From CAJBLF01 sp964424505 (GTDB lineage: Bacteria; Patescibacteriota; Gracilibacteria; Absconditabacterales; Absconditicoccaceae): DNA of 7,832 nucleotides. Made by a program: the position numbers and the translations under genes. The stretch spans positions 1-7,832 of the forward strand of contig CAYRIQ010000035.1 of NCBI GenBank assembly GCA_964424505.1, read 5' to 3'. Below, piece by piece: positions 1 to 6,819 of this stretch. Numbering within the stretch: position 1 is the stretch's first letter; every line of letters begins with the position of its first letter. The notes under the pieces were generated by a model. It was not told the origin of the DNA. It ran no database searches and worked only from the letters and a program-made list of their open reading frames with translations.

Positions 1-50
1 TTGCCCCGTATATTTCACTGCGGGGTAATGGGGAGGGATTATGGGTGGGG
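1..50. repeat. G-rich palindromic element lying inside leuS
   Basis: TTGCCCCG (1-8) pairs with CGGGGTAA (21-28) with one G-T wobble. From 22 to 50 the plus strand has five runs of three or four G separated by 1-5 bases, a candidate G-quadruplex on the non-coding strand of leuS. In frame it encodes roughly PTHNPSPLPRSEIYGA, sequence not expected in LeuRS. The left end is cut by the window, so its full extent is unknown. Confidence 0.55.
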
Positions 51-904
51 TAATTGTCTGTATCTATTTTCATATCAAATTGTGTTCCTTCTGATTTTCA
101 AATCCAGTTTCTTTCTAAGTCTTTCATAGATTCTTCTCGTTTCAATGTATCGAGTCATGATAACAATCTCTCTGCATATTTTGTAATCCTCAATACTCGC
201 TGTTTCATGGGTTTCTGCTGTACTTCGCTTCCACATCTTTCACATTTTCCATCATCAAGATCCTCATTAGCAAGTCCTGTCATACAACTTGGACATCGAT
301 TTATTGGCTTGTAGTCTACATAAGCCAATCTTTCTTGGTTGAGCATTTTTTGCAGTTCAGATTCAGATGGTGAAGTTGAAATATTGAAATATTGAAGGGT
401 TGAAATATTTCACGATCTGAGTTTATCTTCGAGTTCAGAAATCGGTTTAGCTTTTTTTTCAGCTTCATCATAGTAATGATTGTACATCTGCAAAAATATT
501 CGTTGCGTTCGTTTGAAATATTTTGGATCAGCAGTATTTACGGATCTACTTCGATCATAGGTAGTTCAAAACATTTCTAATTGTTTTATATAATTTTCTA
601 TATTTTGTTTTGCGACATCTTGTGGTTTCATTTTATGTTCTATTGCATAATTTTCTGTTCACAATCCAAATGTATCAAATCCCATCGGATGAAGAACATT
701 GAATCATTCGAGCATTTTTTTTCTTGCTAACGTGTCGGTAGCAATATATCCTTTAGGATGTCAGACGTGCAATCATGCACCAGATGGATAAGGAAACATA
801 TCCAGAATATAAAATTTTGGTTTAGTGAAATCTTCTTTTACTTTGTAAAGATCGGTATCTTTCCATTTTTTTTGTCGCTTTTGACTAATATCCTTTAAAT
901 CCAT
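1..904 (-). CDS. leuS: Leucyl-tRNA synthetase, N-terminal part (runs off the left edge)
   Basis: Class I aminoacyl-tRNA synthetase that charges tRNA-Leu in the cytoplasm. The 301 visible codons start at ATG 904 and need TGA = Gly at eight places. Residues 31-49 contain FYILDMFPYPSG and the HIGH-type ATP motif HVGH (46-49), followed by GFNVLHPMGFDTFGL (67-81). Cysteines 204, 207, 221 and 224 (CPSC...CERC) form the zinc knuckle. ERNWIGKSEG (264-273) precedes the editing domain, which lies mostly outside the window. The YYDEAEKKAKPI insertion before the zinc knuckle resembles the Bacteroidota type of LeuRS. Two oddities: residue 82, normally the proline of GLPxE, is Gly (TGA at 659-661), and residues 285-301 (about YPTHNPSPLPRSEIYGA) look like an inserted repeat. 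No Shine-Dalgarno sequence is visible. It lies 92 bases downstream of the sigma-factor gene on the same strand, with its own likely promoter in the gap. The family call is very secure. Confidence 0.96.
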
Positions 905-952
905 AATGAAAGATGAAACAAAATAAATGATACATCAAAATCAAGGATTTGT

Positions 953-980
953 ATTGTATACAAAAAGCCATTACTTGCAA
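953..980 (-). promoter_or_regulatory. Probable sigma-70 promoter for leuS
   Basis: Read on the minus strand, TTGCAA (975-980, 4/6 match to TTGACA) is followed after 16 bases by TACAAT (953-958, 5/6 match to TATAAT). The start codon of leuS lies about 50 bases downstream. The -10 box lies within a 10-base palindrome TTGTATACAA (954-963). This suggests leuS can be transcribed independently of the sigma-factor gene upstream. Consensus match only. Confidence 0.45.
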
Positions 981-996
981 GAAAAAACTATAATAT

Positions 997-1875
997 TTAT
1001 TCTTCACGAAAATATTTTTTGAGTGTTTTGTTTGTATGATGCTTTTTGATTTTTTTGATAGCAAGTGTTTTGATTTGTCTACATCTTTCTTTGGTCAAGC
1101 CAAACCTTTCTCCTATCTCCTCATATGTATGAGCATCTAGTCCGTCTAGTCAAAAATAATATTGAAGTACTGTTTTTTCCTTATCAGAAAGCTTGGAAAA
1201 AAGGCGGCCAATATCATCTTTACATGATTGGAGTATAAGTTCATAATCTGGTGAAGGGAAAGATGTACTTTCTAACATATCAAGCAAATTACTTTTTTCT
1301 GAGTCATCAAGTAGTGCTGCATCATAAGAAAAAACCCTTACATCACGATCCAAACTGGTTTGGATAATATCCTCTTGTACCTCTAATGCCATCGCAATTT
1401 CTTGATGTGTAGGTGGTCTTTGATTTTCTTGTTCAAGACGTGGTATAATTTTGGTAGCTTTATATACCATATTGTTTTCATGTAAAGGGGTTCTAATAGT
1501 TTTAGCATCTTGACCAATCGCTGCTAAGATGGATTGACGAATTCGCCAAACAGCATACGAAATAAACTTAAATCATCTTGTCTCATCAAATTTTTTTGCT
1601 GCCTTGATAAGTCCATAATTGCCTTCATTGATAAGATCTGGAAGTGGAAGTCATTGATTTTGATACTGTTTAGCTACAGAGACCACAAATCGAAGGTTTG
1701 CCTTCACCAATTTTTCTAGAGCTTGCTGGTCTCAATTTTTTATTTTTTTTGCCAAATCCACTTCTTTTTGAGGAGTTATTGTTTTTTCTTTTTTTATGTC
1801 TTTAAAATATCGATCAAGCGTTCACTCACGAGAAGTTATATCTTTAATCTCTTTTGCAATTTGTAATCTCTCCAT
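997..1875 (-). CDS. rpoD: RNA polymerase primary-type sigma-70 factor
   Basis: A 292-aa sigma factor that directs RNA polymerase to -35/-10 promoters. Five TGA codons are read as Gly, including KNGDQ, YQNQGLPLPDL, ETRGFKF and the conserved FGLDG (242-245). Order of parts: short region 1.2 (SREGTLDRYF, about 15-24); region 2 (about 50-120) with LINEGNYGLIKAAKKFDETRG and FKFISYAVWRIRQSI; region 3 (about 130-200); region 4 helix-turn-helix (about 249-278) with TYEEIGERFGLTKERCRQIK. The compact size without a long region 1.1 and the ANLRFVVSVAKQYQNQGL wording match Bacteroidota-like primary sigma factors. The second Trp of the melting pair YAVWW is Arg here (R111). I chose ATG 1875 because it starts just before region 1.2; no Shine-Dalgarno sequence is seen. 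It is divergent from ftsK and upstream of leuS. Whether this is the only sigma factor in the genome cannot be told from here. Confidence 0.95.
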
Positions 1876-1909
1876 AAAATCAATAGCAAAATAAAATTTT
1901 AGTCAGTAA

Positions 1910-1937
1910 TAAATATTTATTTAACTATAAATGTCAA
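1910..1937 (-). promoter_or_regulatory. Possible promoter for the sigma-factor gene
   Basis: The minus strand has a perfect TTGACA (1932-1937). After 16 bases of A/T-rich spacer comes TATTTA (1910-1915), a poor -10 match. The region from 1876 to 1940 is extremely A/T-rich, so other -10 placements are possible. The -35 box is convincing and the -10 is not. Confidence 0.3.
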
Positions 1938-1983
1938 TACATAATAAAGTCATTTAACTGATATTTTGTAATTGGGGACTATT

Positions 1984-2014
1984 TTGCATTGAAAAACTGG
2001 ACTTAAACTATAAT
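1984..2014 (+). promoter_or_regulatory. Probable promoter for ftsK
   Basis: A perfect TATAAT -10 box lies at 2009-2014. The best -35 candidates are TTGCAT (1984-1989, spacer 19) or TGCATT (1985-1990, spacer 18), both weak. Transcription would start near 2021 and give a leader of about 95 bases containing the stem-loop at 2039-2085. Confidence 0.45.
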
Positions 2015-2038
2015 AATTGGGACGTAGAAATATAGACA

Positions 2039-2085
2039 TAGAAAAACAGTGAGAAATTACCATTTCTCTGCTTTTAGTTTTTCTA
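2039..2085 (+). promoter_or_regulatory. Stem-loop in the ftsK leader
   Basis: Two nested perfect stems are visible. The outer one is TAGAAAAAC (2039-2047) with GTTTTTCTA (2077-2085). The inner one is GAGAAAT (2051-2057) with ATTTCTC (2062-2068), closed by a TACC loop, and CA/TG can add two pairs. It lies between the probable promoter and the ftsK start codon. It could be an attenuator-like structure, an mRNA-stability element or a protein-binding site. It does not resemble a riboswitch that I know. Confidence 0.5.
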
Positions 2086-2091
2086 CTTTTC

Positions 2092-2114
2092 AGGAGTTTT
2101 ATAGTTATATAACT
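2092..2114 (+). promoter_or_regulatory. Distant AGGAG and 12-base palindrome before ftsK
   Basis: AGGAG (2092-2096) is the only clear Shine-Dalgarno-like motif among the complete genes here, but it ends 20 bases before ATG 2117, too far for normal use. Between them lies the self-complementary AGTTATATAACT (2103-2114). If it folded, the effective spacing would fall to about 8 bases. That is inference; the palindrome could equally be an operator or chance. Confidence 0.3.
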
Positions 2115-2116
2115 TT

Positions 2117-4237
2117 ATGGGTAAAAAAAGAAAAAAAAATTTGGTACTCAACAAATATAAGCTTGGTATAAGTATGACTGTTTTGTGATCACTCTTTTTC
2201 TTTTCGCTTTATTTCGCAGAATGATCGCCTGTAATTATGTTTCTCAGGACATATGCAAGTATTGCATTTGGCGAAATAGGACTTTATGTATTTTTTGCTT
2301 TATGTTTTTTTGTTGGGATACTGATTATAGCCAAATGATATCTTATGAAACTCTTTATTAGACAGTTTATAGTTGTGATTGTCATTATCTCCGCAGTGAT
2401 AAACTTCCCTATTATTGATGGAGATGTAGCAAAATATGAAAAATTTGGATGATATATTTCTTGGCCAGTAATCGCATTACTTCAGCTGATGTTTGGCGGA
2501 AAAGCTATTGCTACCAAAGCATTTATTATCATTTTACTGGTTCTTGCTATTGTGTGGATCCTGTATTCACTCAATTTTTCGCTCCCAAATATTAGCTTAA
2601 AAAGTGAAAATAAGCCCAAAAAAGTAGAAAATAAAAGATCAAGAATAGAGTACGAAGAAGAGGAAGAAGAAGTCGAAGAAAAACCAGAATTTGGTCAGCC
2701 TGTTTCTCGTTCACTGATTAAGTCACTTATCAAAGATAAACTTCAACGCAAAATTGAAGAAAAAGAACAACAATATGAAAAAAAAGTCAAACCTACCATC
2801 AATTTTTCATGAGAAAAACCTACATTTAATATCAATACTATCGAGATAAGTCCTGATCAAACAGTAACTATTGATGAAGCTTTTTTGATGGAAAAAGCAA
2901 AAGCACTCCAAAATAAGTTGATGGAATTTAATGTTCCTATCATGATCGAATGATTTGATATCGGACCTTCCATCGTCCAAATTAGGATAAAACCTGATGA
3001 AGGGATCAGATTATCTACTATTGAATGATTGTCCAATGATATATCTTTGTCACTTAAATCTAAGTCTGTCAGGATCGTTGCTCCTATACCAGGGACCGAT
3101 TGTGTCGGTATCCAATTGCCAAATCCTAAGCCTGTTATGGTCAAACTTGGTGATGTTTTGTGATCTACAGAATTTATCAATGATATGAAAAAATCAGACA
3201 ACAACCTTTCACTTGGAAAAGCAATTGATGGGACTATTATCATCAAAACGCTAGAATCTATGCCACATTTGCTCGTTGCAGGGGCTACAGGTTCCGGAAA
3301 ATCTGTCGGAGTAAATGACTTCATTCTTTCTCTTATGTACCAAAATACTCCGTCTGAACTTAAATTTCTCATGGTCGATCCAAAACAGGTTGAATTGGAA
3401 CTCTATGCGGGACTACCTTACTTGTTGGCACCAATAGTTTTCGAGCCAGAAAAAGCACTAAAACTTCTCAAATGGACAGAACAAGAAATGGAAAGAAGAT
3501 ATGGAATCCTTAGAGAACAAAGGGTCAAAAACATTGATGAATACAATCAAAAAACAACAACAGAAAAAATGTTTCGTATTGTATTTGTGATTGATGAGCT
3601 TGCCTCTATGATGCTCTCCAAAGCAAAAAGAGATGTAGAAAATTGTATTACTCACATATCTGCAAAAGCTCGTGCTGTAGGTATTCATCTCATTATTGCG
3701 ACTCAAAGACCGTCGGTAGACGTGATTACTGGACTTATCAAAGCAAATATCCCTACAAGAATAGCGTTTGGTACGGTTTCAGAAATCGATAGTAGAACTA
3801 TTCTCGGTAGAAAATGAGCAGAGACATTGCTTGGAAAATGAGATATGTTATATATGGATCCATCGACTAAATCACCAACAAGAATTCAGGCACCGTTTAT
3901 CTCTACTGATGAAATAGAAAAAGTAGTGATGACCCTAAAAAATAAATATATGTGAGGACTGACAGAAGAAGATATTTACCATCAAGATATCGTCAATATG
4001 TTGGAAAATAAATTGGAGGCTGGAGAGCATCTTTTTAGCAACAATGGTGACAATGATGATGAACTTGTAGAAAGAGCTATACAAGTTATTTCACAAACCA
4101 GAAAAGCTTCGGCCACACTCCTCCAAAGAAAACTTTGAGTAGGTTTTGCTCGTGCAGCAAGGATTATGGATATACTTGAAGAAAGAGGTGTGATTGGTCC
4201 TCAGGACGGCGCTAAACCAAGAGATATATTTATATAA
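2117..4237 (+). CDS. ftsK: DNA translocase FtsK/SpoIIIE
   Basis: A 706-aa membrane-anchored motor that pumps chromosome ends through the closing division septum. Read in one frame with 12 TGA = Gly codons. About four N-terminal membrane segments (roughly 15-37, 48-75, 82-98 and 115-155) are followed by a short acidic linker (EYEEEEEEVEEK, about 178-190). The alpha/beta motor then carries Walker A GATGSGKS (389-396), FLMVDPKQVELELY, Walker B IVFVIDELASMM (D493, E494) and HLIIATQRPSVDVITGLIKANIPTRIAF. The stretch GRK-G-AETLLGK-G-DMLY has TGA at both glycines that the family conserves. A C-terminal gamma winged helix (ASATLLQRKLGVGFARAARIMDILEERGVIGP) would recognise KOPS-like sites. ATG 2117 starts a basic MGKKRKKN stretch just before the first membrane segment. 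Its linker is much shorter than that of E. coli FtsK, like SpoIIIE. Standard-code calling would split it into pieces. Confidence 0.97.
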
Positions 4238-4460
4238 TCGTCTACGTCATTCCCTCCTCTCTGTGTCTACGTCATTCCCTTCTCTCTGTGTTTACCTCAT
4301 TCCCTTGAAAAAGGGAATCCAATTGGCTATATAGCAAGATGGATTCCTGATCAGGTCGGGAATGACGTGATGAAGTGAAACGCGGGAATGACGTGGTGGA
4401 GTAAAGGGAATGATGTGTTTGTGGGAATGACGTGGTGGAGTAAAGGGAATCATTGACGTA
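4238..4460. repeat. Mosaic of direct and inverted GTCATTCCC / GGGAATGAC repeats
   Basis: No gene is seen here. The left part has two tandem 25-base units (4241-4265, 4266-4290) that begin TCTACGTCATTCCCT and differ at one base, plus a partial third (4291-4306). The centre has a hairpin ATTCCCTT-GAAA-AAGGGAAT (4299-4318), the inverted pair GGAATCC (4314-4320) / GGATTCC (4341-4347), and a palindrome CCTGATCAGG (4346-4355). The right part has the opposite orientation: GGGAATGACG at 4358 and 4384, a variant at 4406, and another copy at 4423. A 28-base unit at 4384-4411 recurs exactly at 4423-4450. The left and right arms are reverse complements, so the block is a large imperfect inverted repeat. 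It follows the ftsK stop at once and could also end that transcript. It resembles dispersed non-coding repeat elements of bacterial genomes; no transposase is present. Confidence 0.85.
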
Positions 4461-4512
4461 TAAAGGACTACTTTTAGTAATAACTATATCACAAATTATA
4501 ATTATAGCAAGC

Positions 4513-4550
4513 AAATCTGATAGCAAACGGTCAGATTTTTTGTTTTTTTT
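4513..4550 (+). terminator. Probable rho-independent terminator
   Basis: AAATCTGA (4513-4520) pairs perfectly with TCAGATTT (4531-4538) around a 10-base loop and is followed by a long T-rich run to 4550. The stem is A/T-rich and the loop large, so strength is uncertain. It separates the ftsK/repeat region from the fibre gene, and it argues against any coding extension of that gene upstream of about 4560. Confidence 0.6.
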
Positions 4551-4551
4551 G

Positions 4552-4580
4552 TTGTGGGGACTATACTATCATAGTATGAT
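4552..4580 (+). promoter_or_regulatory. Possible promoter of the fibre operon
   Basis: TTGTGG (4552-4557) and TATGAT (4575-4580, 5/6 match) are separated by 17 bases. A small inverted repeat ATACTA-TCA-TAGTAT (4563-4577) overlaps the -10 box and could be an operator. The location, directly after a terminator and about 70 bases before the fibre start codon, is right for a promoter. Confidence 0.35.
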
Positions 4581-4650
4581 TTTTATATTTCCACTCTATA
4601 CAATGACGTTTACTAGCAAACAACTCCATAGACAATCACGTGGTATAAAC

Positions 4651-6303
4651 ATGGTCAAATGAGCTACACTATTTTTTCTCTGAGTATCGTGTGTACTTTT
4701 TGTAACAAAGGCGTTTGATATCACACCTAGTGTACCCAATGCTATCCAGTATATCGGACAAATATTTCTTACTCAAAGTGGATATCAAAGTAACACTACA
4801 ACTATCTCACTAGATGGTACCAATGGAAATTGATCTTTTGCTGGTAGGGTAGATGCTACCACTTTGAGTGGCCGTACACTGTGTCTCTCTGGTGATTGTA
4901 GGACTACTTGGCCTACAGGAGGTACTGGTAACGCATCACCCCAATGACCTGATAGGAGTATTCAATTCAACGATTCTTGAAGCTTAGGTTGAACTAGTGA
5001 TTTAGTGTGGAATGCAAATAAAACTTTACAAGTGGACTGAAATATAATCTTTCCTCTTAGAGATGATGATGCTGACTCTACTATTTATAAATTAGGTAAT
5101 GAAACAGGAATTGGTCAAAATCTTAGGATTTATGCATGAATTAGTAATACGACATGATGAAATTTATATTTATGATGATGAGGTGGAACTACTAGACCTG
5201 GCTATGTCATTATTGGTGCAAGGGATGATAATAGAAGTCGTGTTGGTATAGGTACAGAATCACCTACGCAAGCACTTGATGTAAATGGAAATATTCTAGC
5301 AAATGGAATTACTGCACAATGAAATATTACTGGAAAAAATAATTTATATATACATAGTGATAATGGAAATAATTCTATTATTATAGCAGATGCTCGAGAT
5401 GATTGAGGTACAGCATCATTATTATTAAAAAATGCGTCTTCATCATTTGTTATTAATAATTCTTTTGAAGATTCTACAGATATTTGGGATCAAGGTAATC
5501 AACCTATGCGTTTCTGAACAAACAATCTTGAAAGAATGAGAATCGCTGCAAATGGTAATGTTGGTATTTGAGCAAGTAGTCCATCCGCTAATGTTCATAT
5601 ACGTTGAATAGGAACCGGTGTATCTTTACTGTTGGATTCACTCCAAGAAATCCCACAAACAATAGAACTTCTTAACGATAATGGGAGAAGCAAAATAGCT
5701 AATAATCCTTTGGATTTTTATTTTTCTTCTAATAATCCTATAGTTTTTTGAGTGGGTTCTCCTTCTGCAACAGAAGCAATGAGAATCGCTGCAAATGGTA
5801 AAGTAGCTTTAGGTTGAGCGACTCCCGTGCAAGCACTTACTATGAGTGGGAATATTAGACTAATGAATAGTGGATATCTTGAGGCTGGTACACATCCATT
5901 TCAGCTTTTCCTTGGAACTAATGGTAATGTAGGAATCAGAACCAATAATCCTTCTACAGAATTAACCATAAATGGTGATGTAACTGCTAACGCATATTTC
6001 TACTCATCAGACAAAAGGCTCAAAAAAAATATCCTTTCTATCACAGATCCACTCCAAAAGATTCTTGCGCTCAATGGATATCTCTTTACTTGGAAAGCAA
6101 ACAACAAAAAAGATATGGGAGTCATCGCTCAGGAAGTAGAAAAAATATTTCCAGAGATCGTAAATACTGATGGAGAGTGATACAAATCTGTAGAATATGG
6201 AAATCTCGTAGCTCCCCTTATCGAAGCCATCAAGGCATTAAATACAAAGGTGGAAACACAGGCTAAAGAGATAGCAATATTGAAGCAAAAGGTATATGAG
6301 TAA
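4651..6303 (+). CDS. Exported trimeric fibre-like protein with C-terminal peptidase S74 chaperone domain
   Basis: A 550-aa surface or fibre protein with 21 TGA = Gly codons. Residues 1-22 (MVKGATLFFLGVSCVLFVTKAF) look like a Sec signal peptide. The body is Gly/Asn/Ser-rich beta-type sequence with LCLSGDCRTTWP and IQFNDSGSLGGTSDLVW stretches. It has four repeats of the form NGxVGIGTxxPxxxLxVxG (about 198-214, 302-318, 383-400, 425-442). The C-terminus (about 450-550) is an S74 intramolecular chaperone: SDKRLKKN, DMGVIAQEVEKIFPEIV, YGNLVAPLIEAIKAL, then a coiled-coil tail. In the endosialidase family this domain trimerises the fibre and cuts itself off through a Ser and a Lys five residues later; here these would be S453 and K458. 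In-frame ATGs at 4576 and 4603 are alternative starts, and no ribosome binding site decides between them. The 143-aa gene follows 23 bases later. It could be a phage-derived tail fibre or a cellular adhesin; no other phage gene is present. The domain call is strong, the role is inference. Confidence 0.88.
5155..5187 (+). other. Glycine tract written mainly with TGA codons
   Basis: Inside the fibre gene, residues 169-179 read Gly-Gly-Asn-Leu-Tyr-Leu-Gly-Gly-Gly-Gly-Gly. Five of these seven glycines are TGA (two adjacent, then three adjacent) and the last two are GGT and GGA. The tract would be five stop codons under the standard code. Confidence 0.85.
5535..5801 (+). repeat. Pair of exact 24-base direct repeats in the fibre gene
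   Basis: The same 24 bases occur at 5535-5558 and 5778-5801, 243 bases (81 codons) apart and in frame. Both encode the core MRIAANG at the start of a VGIG-type repeat. This points to internal duplication of about 80-residue fibre modules, with the rest of the module diverged. Confidence 0.8.
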
Positions 6304-6326
6304 CTAACTTTTATTTTTTGCATAGT

Positions 6327-6758
6327 ATGATGTGAAATAAGAAAAAAAATATTATTGCGTGATCAATCATTTTTATGTCCGTATTTGGGATATTTTTTGG
6401 CGTATATGCTATCAATCGATTTGATCAATGATGGAGAGTCAGTGCACATAGCTCTACTGGAGTAAGTCGCCACGATCAGTGAACATGTAGAAAAATCATC
6501 AATAGTTGATCCAAAGATATTTTTGTACCTACCAAGTCTGATCCTGAATGGGAGAGTTTTGTTGCACATACACCTACTAATGTCCAAATCACCGCTTGAA
6601 CTGGAATATGTGGCACCATGAACAACTATACTTGTACAGTCGGACAACCTGCCAATATGGGCTGTGATTATGACGATGCTACACGAACTTGTGAAGATGT
6701 TTGTAATATTATGGATAATGTACCAACCTCATGTGTTATCTCATACGGTTGCTACTAA
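6327..6758 (+). CDS. Small secreted or membrane-anchored cysteine-rich protein, unknown function
   Basis: A 143-aa reading frame visible only with TGA = Gly (six TGA codons), beginning ATG ATG TGA and ending in TAA. I do not recognise a family. Residues 1-27 (MMGNKKNIIAGSIIFMSVFGIFFGVYA) form a basic start plus one hydrophobic segment, either a signal peptide or an N-terminal anchor. The rest is polar with eight cysteines, seven of them in the last 50 or so residues (GICGTM, YTCTV, MGCDY, RTCEDVC, TSCVI, YGCY-end), a pattern typical of extracytoplasmic disulfide-bonded domains. It starts 23 bases after the fibre gene and ends just before a strong terminator, so the two are probably co-transcribed. 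It may be a partner, anchor or separate surface factor. The start could be either ATG (6327 or 6330). The 42% TGA share of its glycines (6 of 14) matches the sigma-factor gene, supporting a real, native gene. Confidence 0.8.
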
Positions 6759-6778
6759 TTAACATATTTCTATACAAA

Positions 6779-6807
6779 AAAAATCCAGAGATATACTCTG
6801 GATTTTT
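6779..6807. terminator. Bidirectional rho-independent terminator
   Basis: AAAAATCCAGAG (6779-6790) pairs perfectly with CTCTGGATTTTT (6796-6807) around the 5-base loop ATATA. T-runs occur on both strands, and the hairpin lies between the stop codons of the convergent genes ending at 6758 (plus) and 6820 (minus). It can therefore end transcription in both directions. Confidence 0.88.
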
Positions 6808-6819
6808 ATATTATTATTG

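Noticed and set aside
54..314. Plus-strand open frame of 86 codons
   Set aside because: It is antisense to the zinc-knuckle part of leuS, which is strongly conserved on the minus strand.
2857..3372. 171-codon open frame on the minus strand
   Set aside because: It lies wholly opposite the FtsK motor-domain coding sequence and shows no recognisable domain. It is a shadow.
2117..4237. ftsK, rpoD, leuS as frameshifted or nonsense pseudogenes
   Set aside because: All interruptions are TGA with no frameshifts and no internal TAA or TAG, and they sit on conserved glycines. Recoding explains them fully.
4384..4450. A CRISPR array from the repeated 28-base unit
   Set aside because: There are only two exact copies, the bases between are partial copies of the same repeat, and no cas gene is near.
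4272..4526. Minus-strand open frame of 84 codons
   Set aside because: Its repeated LYSTTSFP wording only reflects the DNA repeats of the intergenic block.
4453..4662. In-frame upstream extension of the fibre gene to 4453
   Set aside because: The frame is open, but the extension would run through the terminator at 4513-4550 and the likely promoter, and the sequence is low-complexity. The start at 4651 gives a clean signal peptide.
1..6758. TGA as selenocysteine or tryptophan
   Set aside because: Dozens of TGA codons sit at glycine positions, no selenocysteine hairpin context is evident, and Trp is encoded by TGG at conserved sites such as ERNWIG and YAVW.
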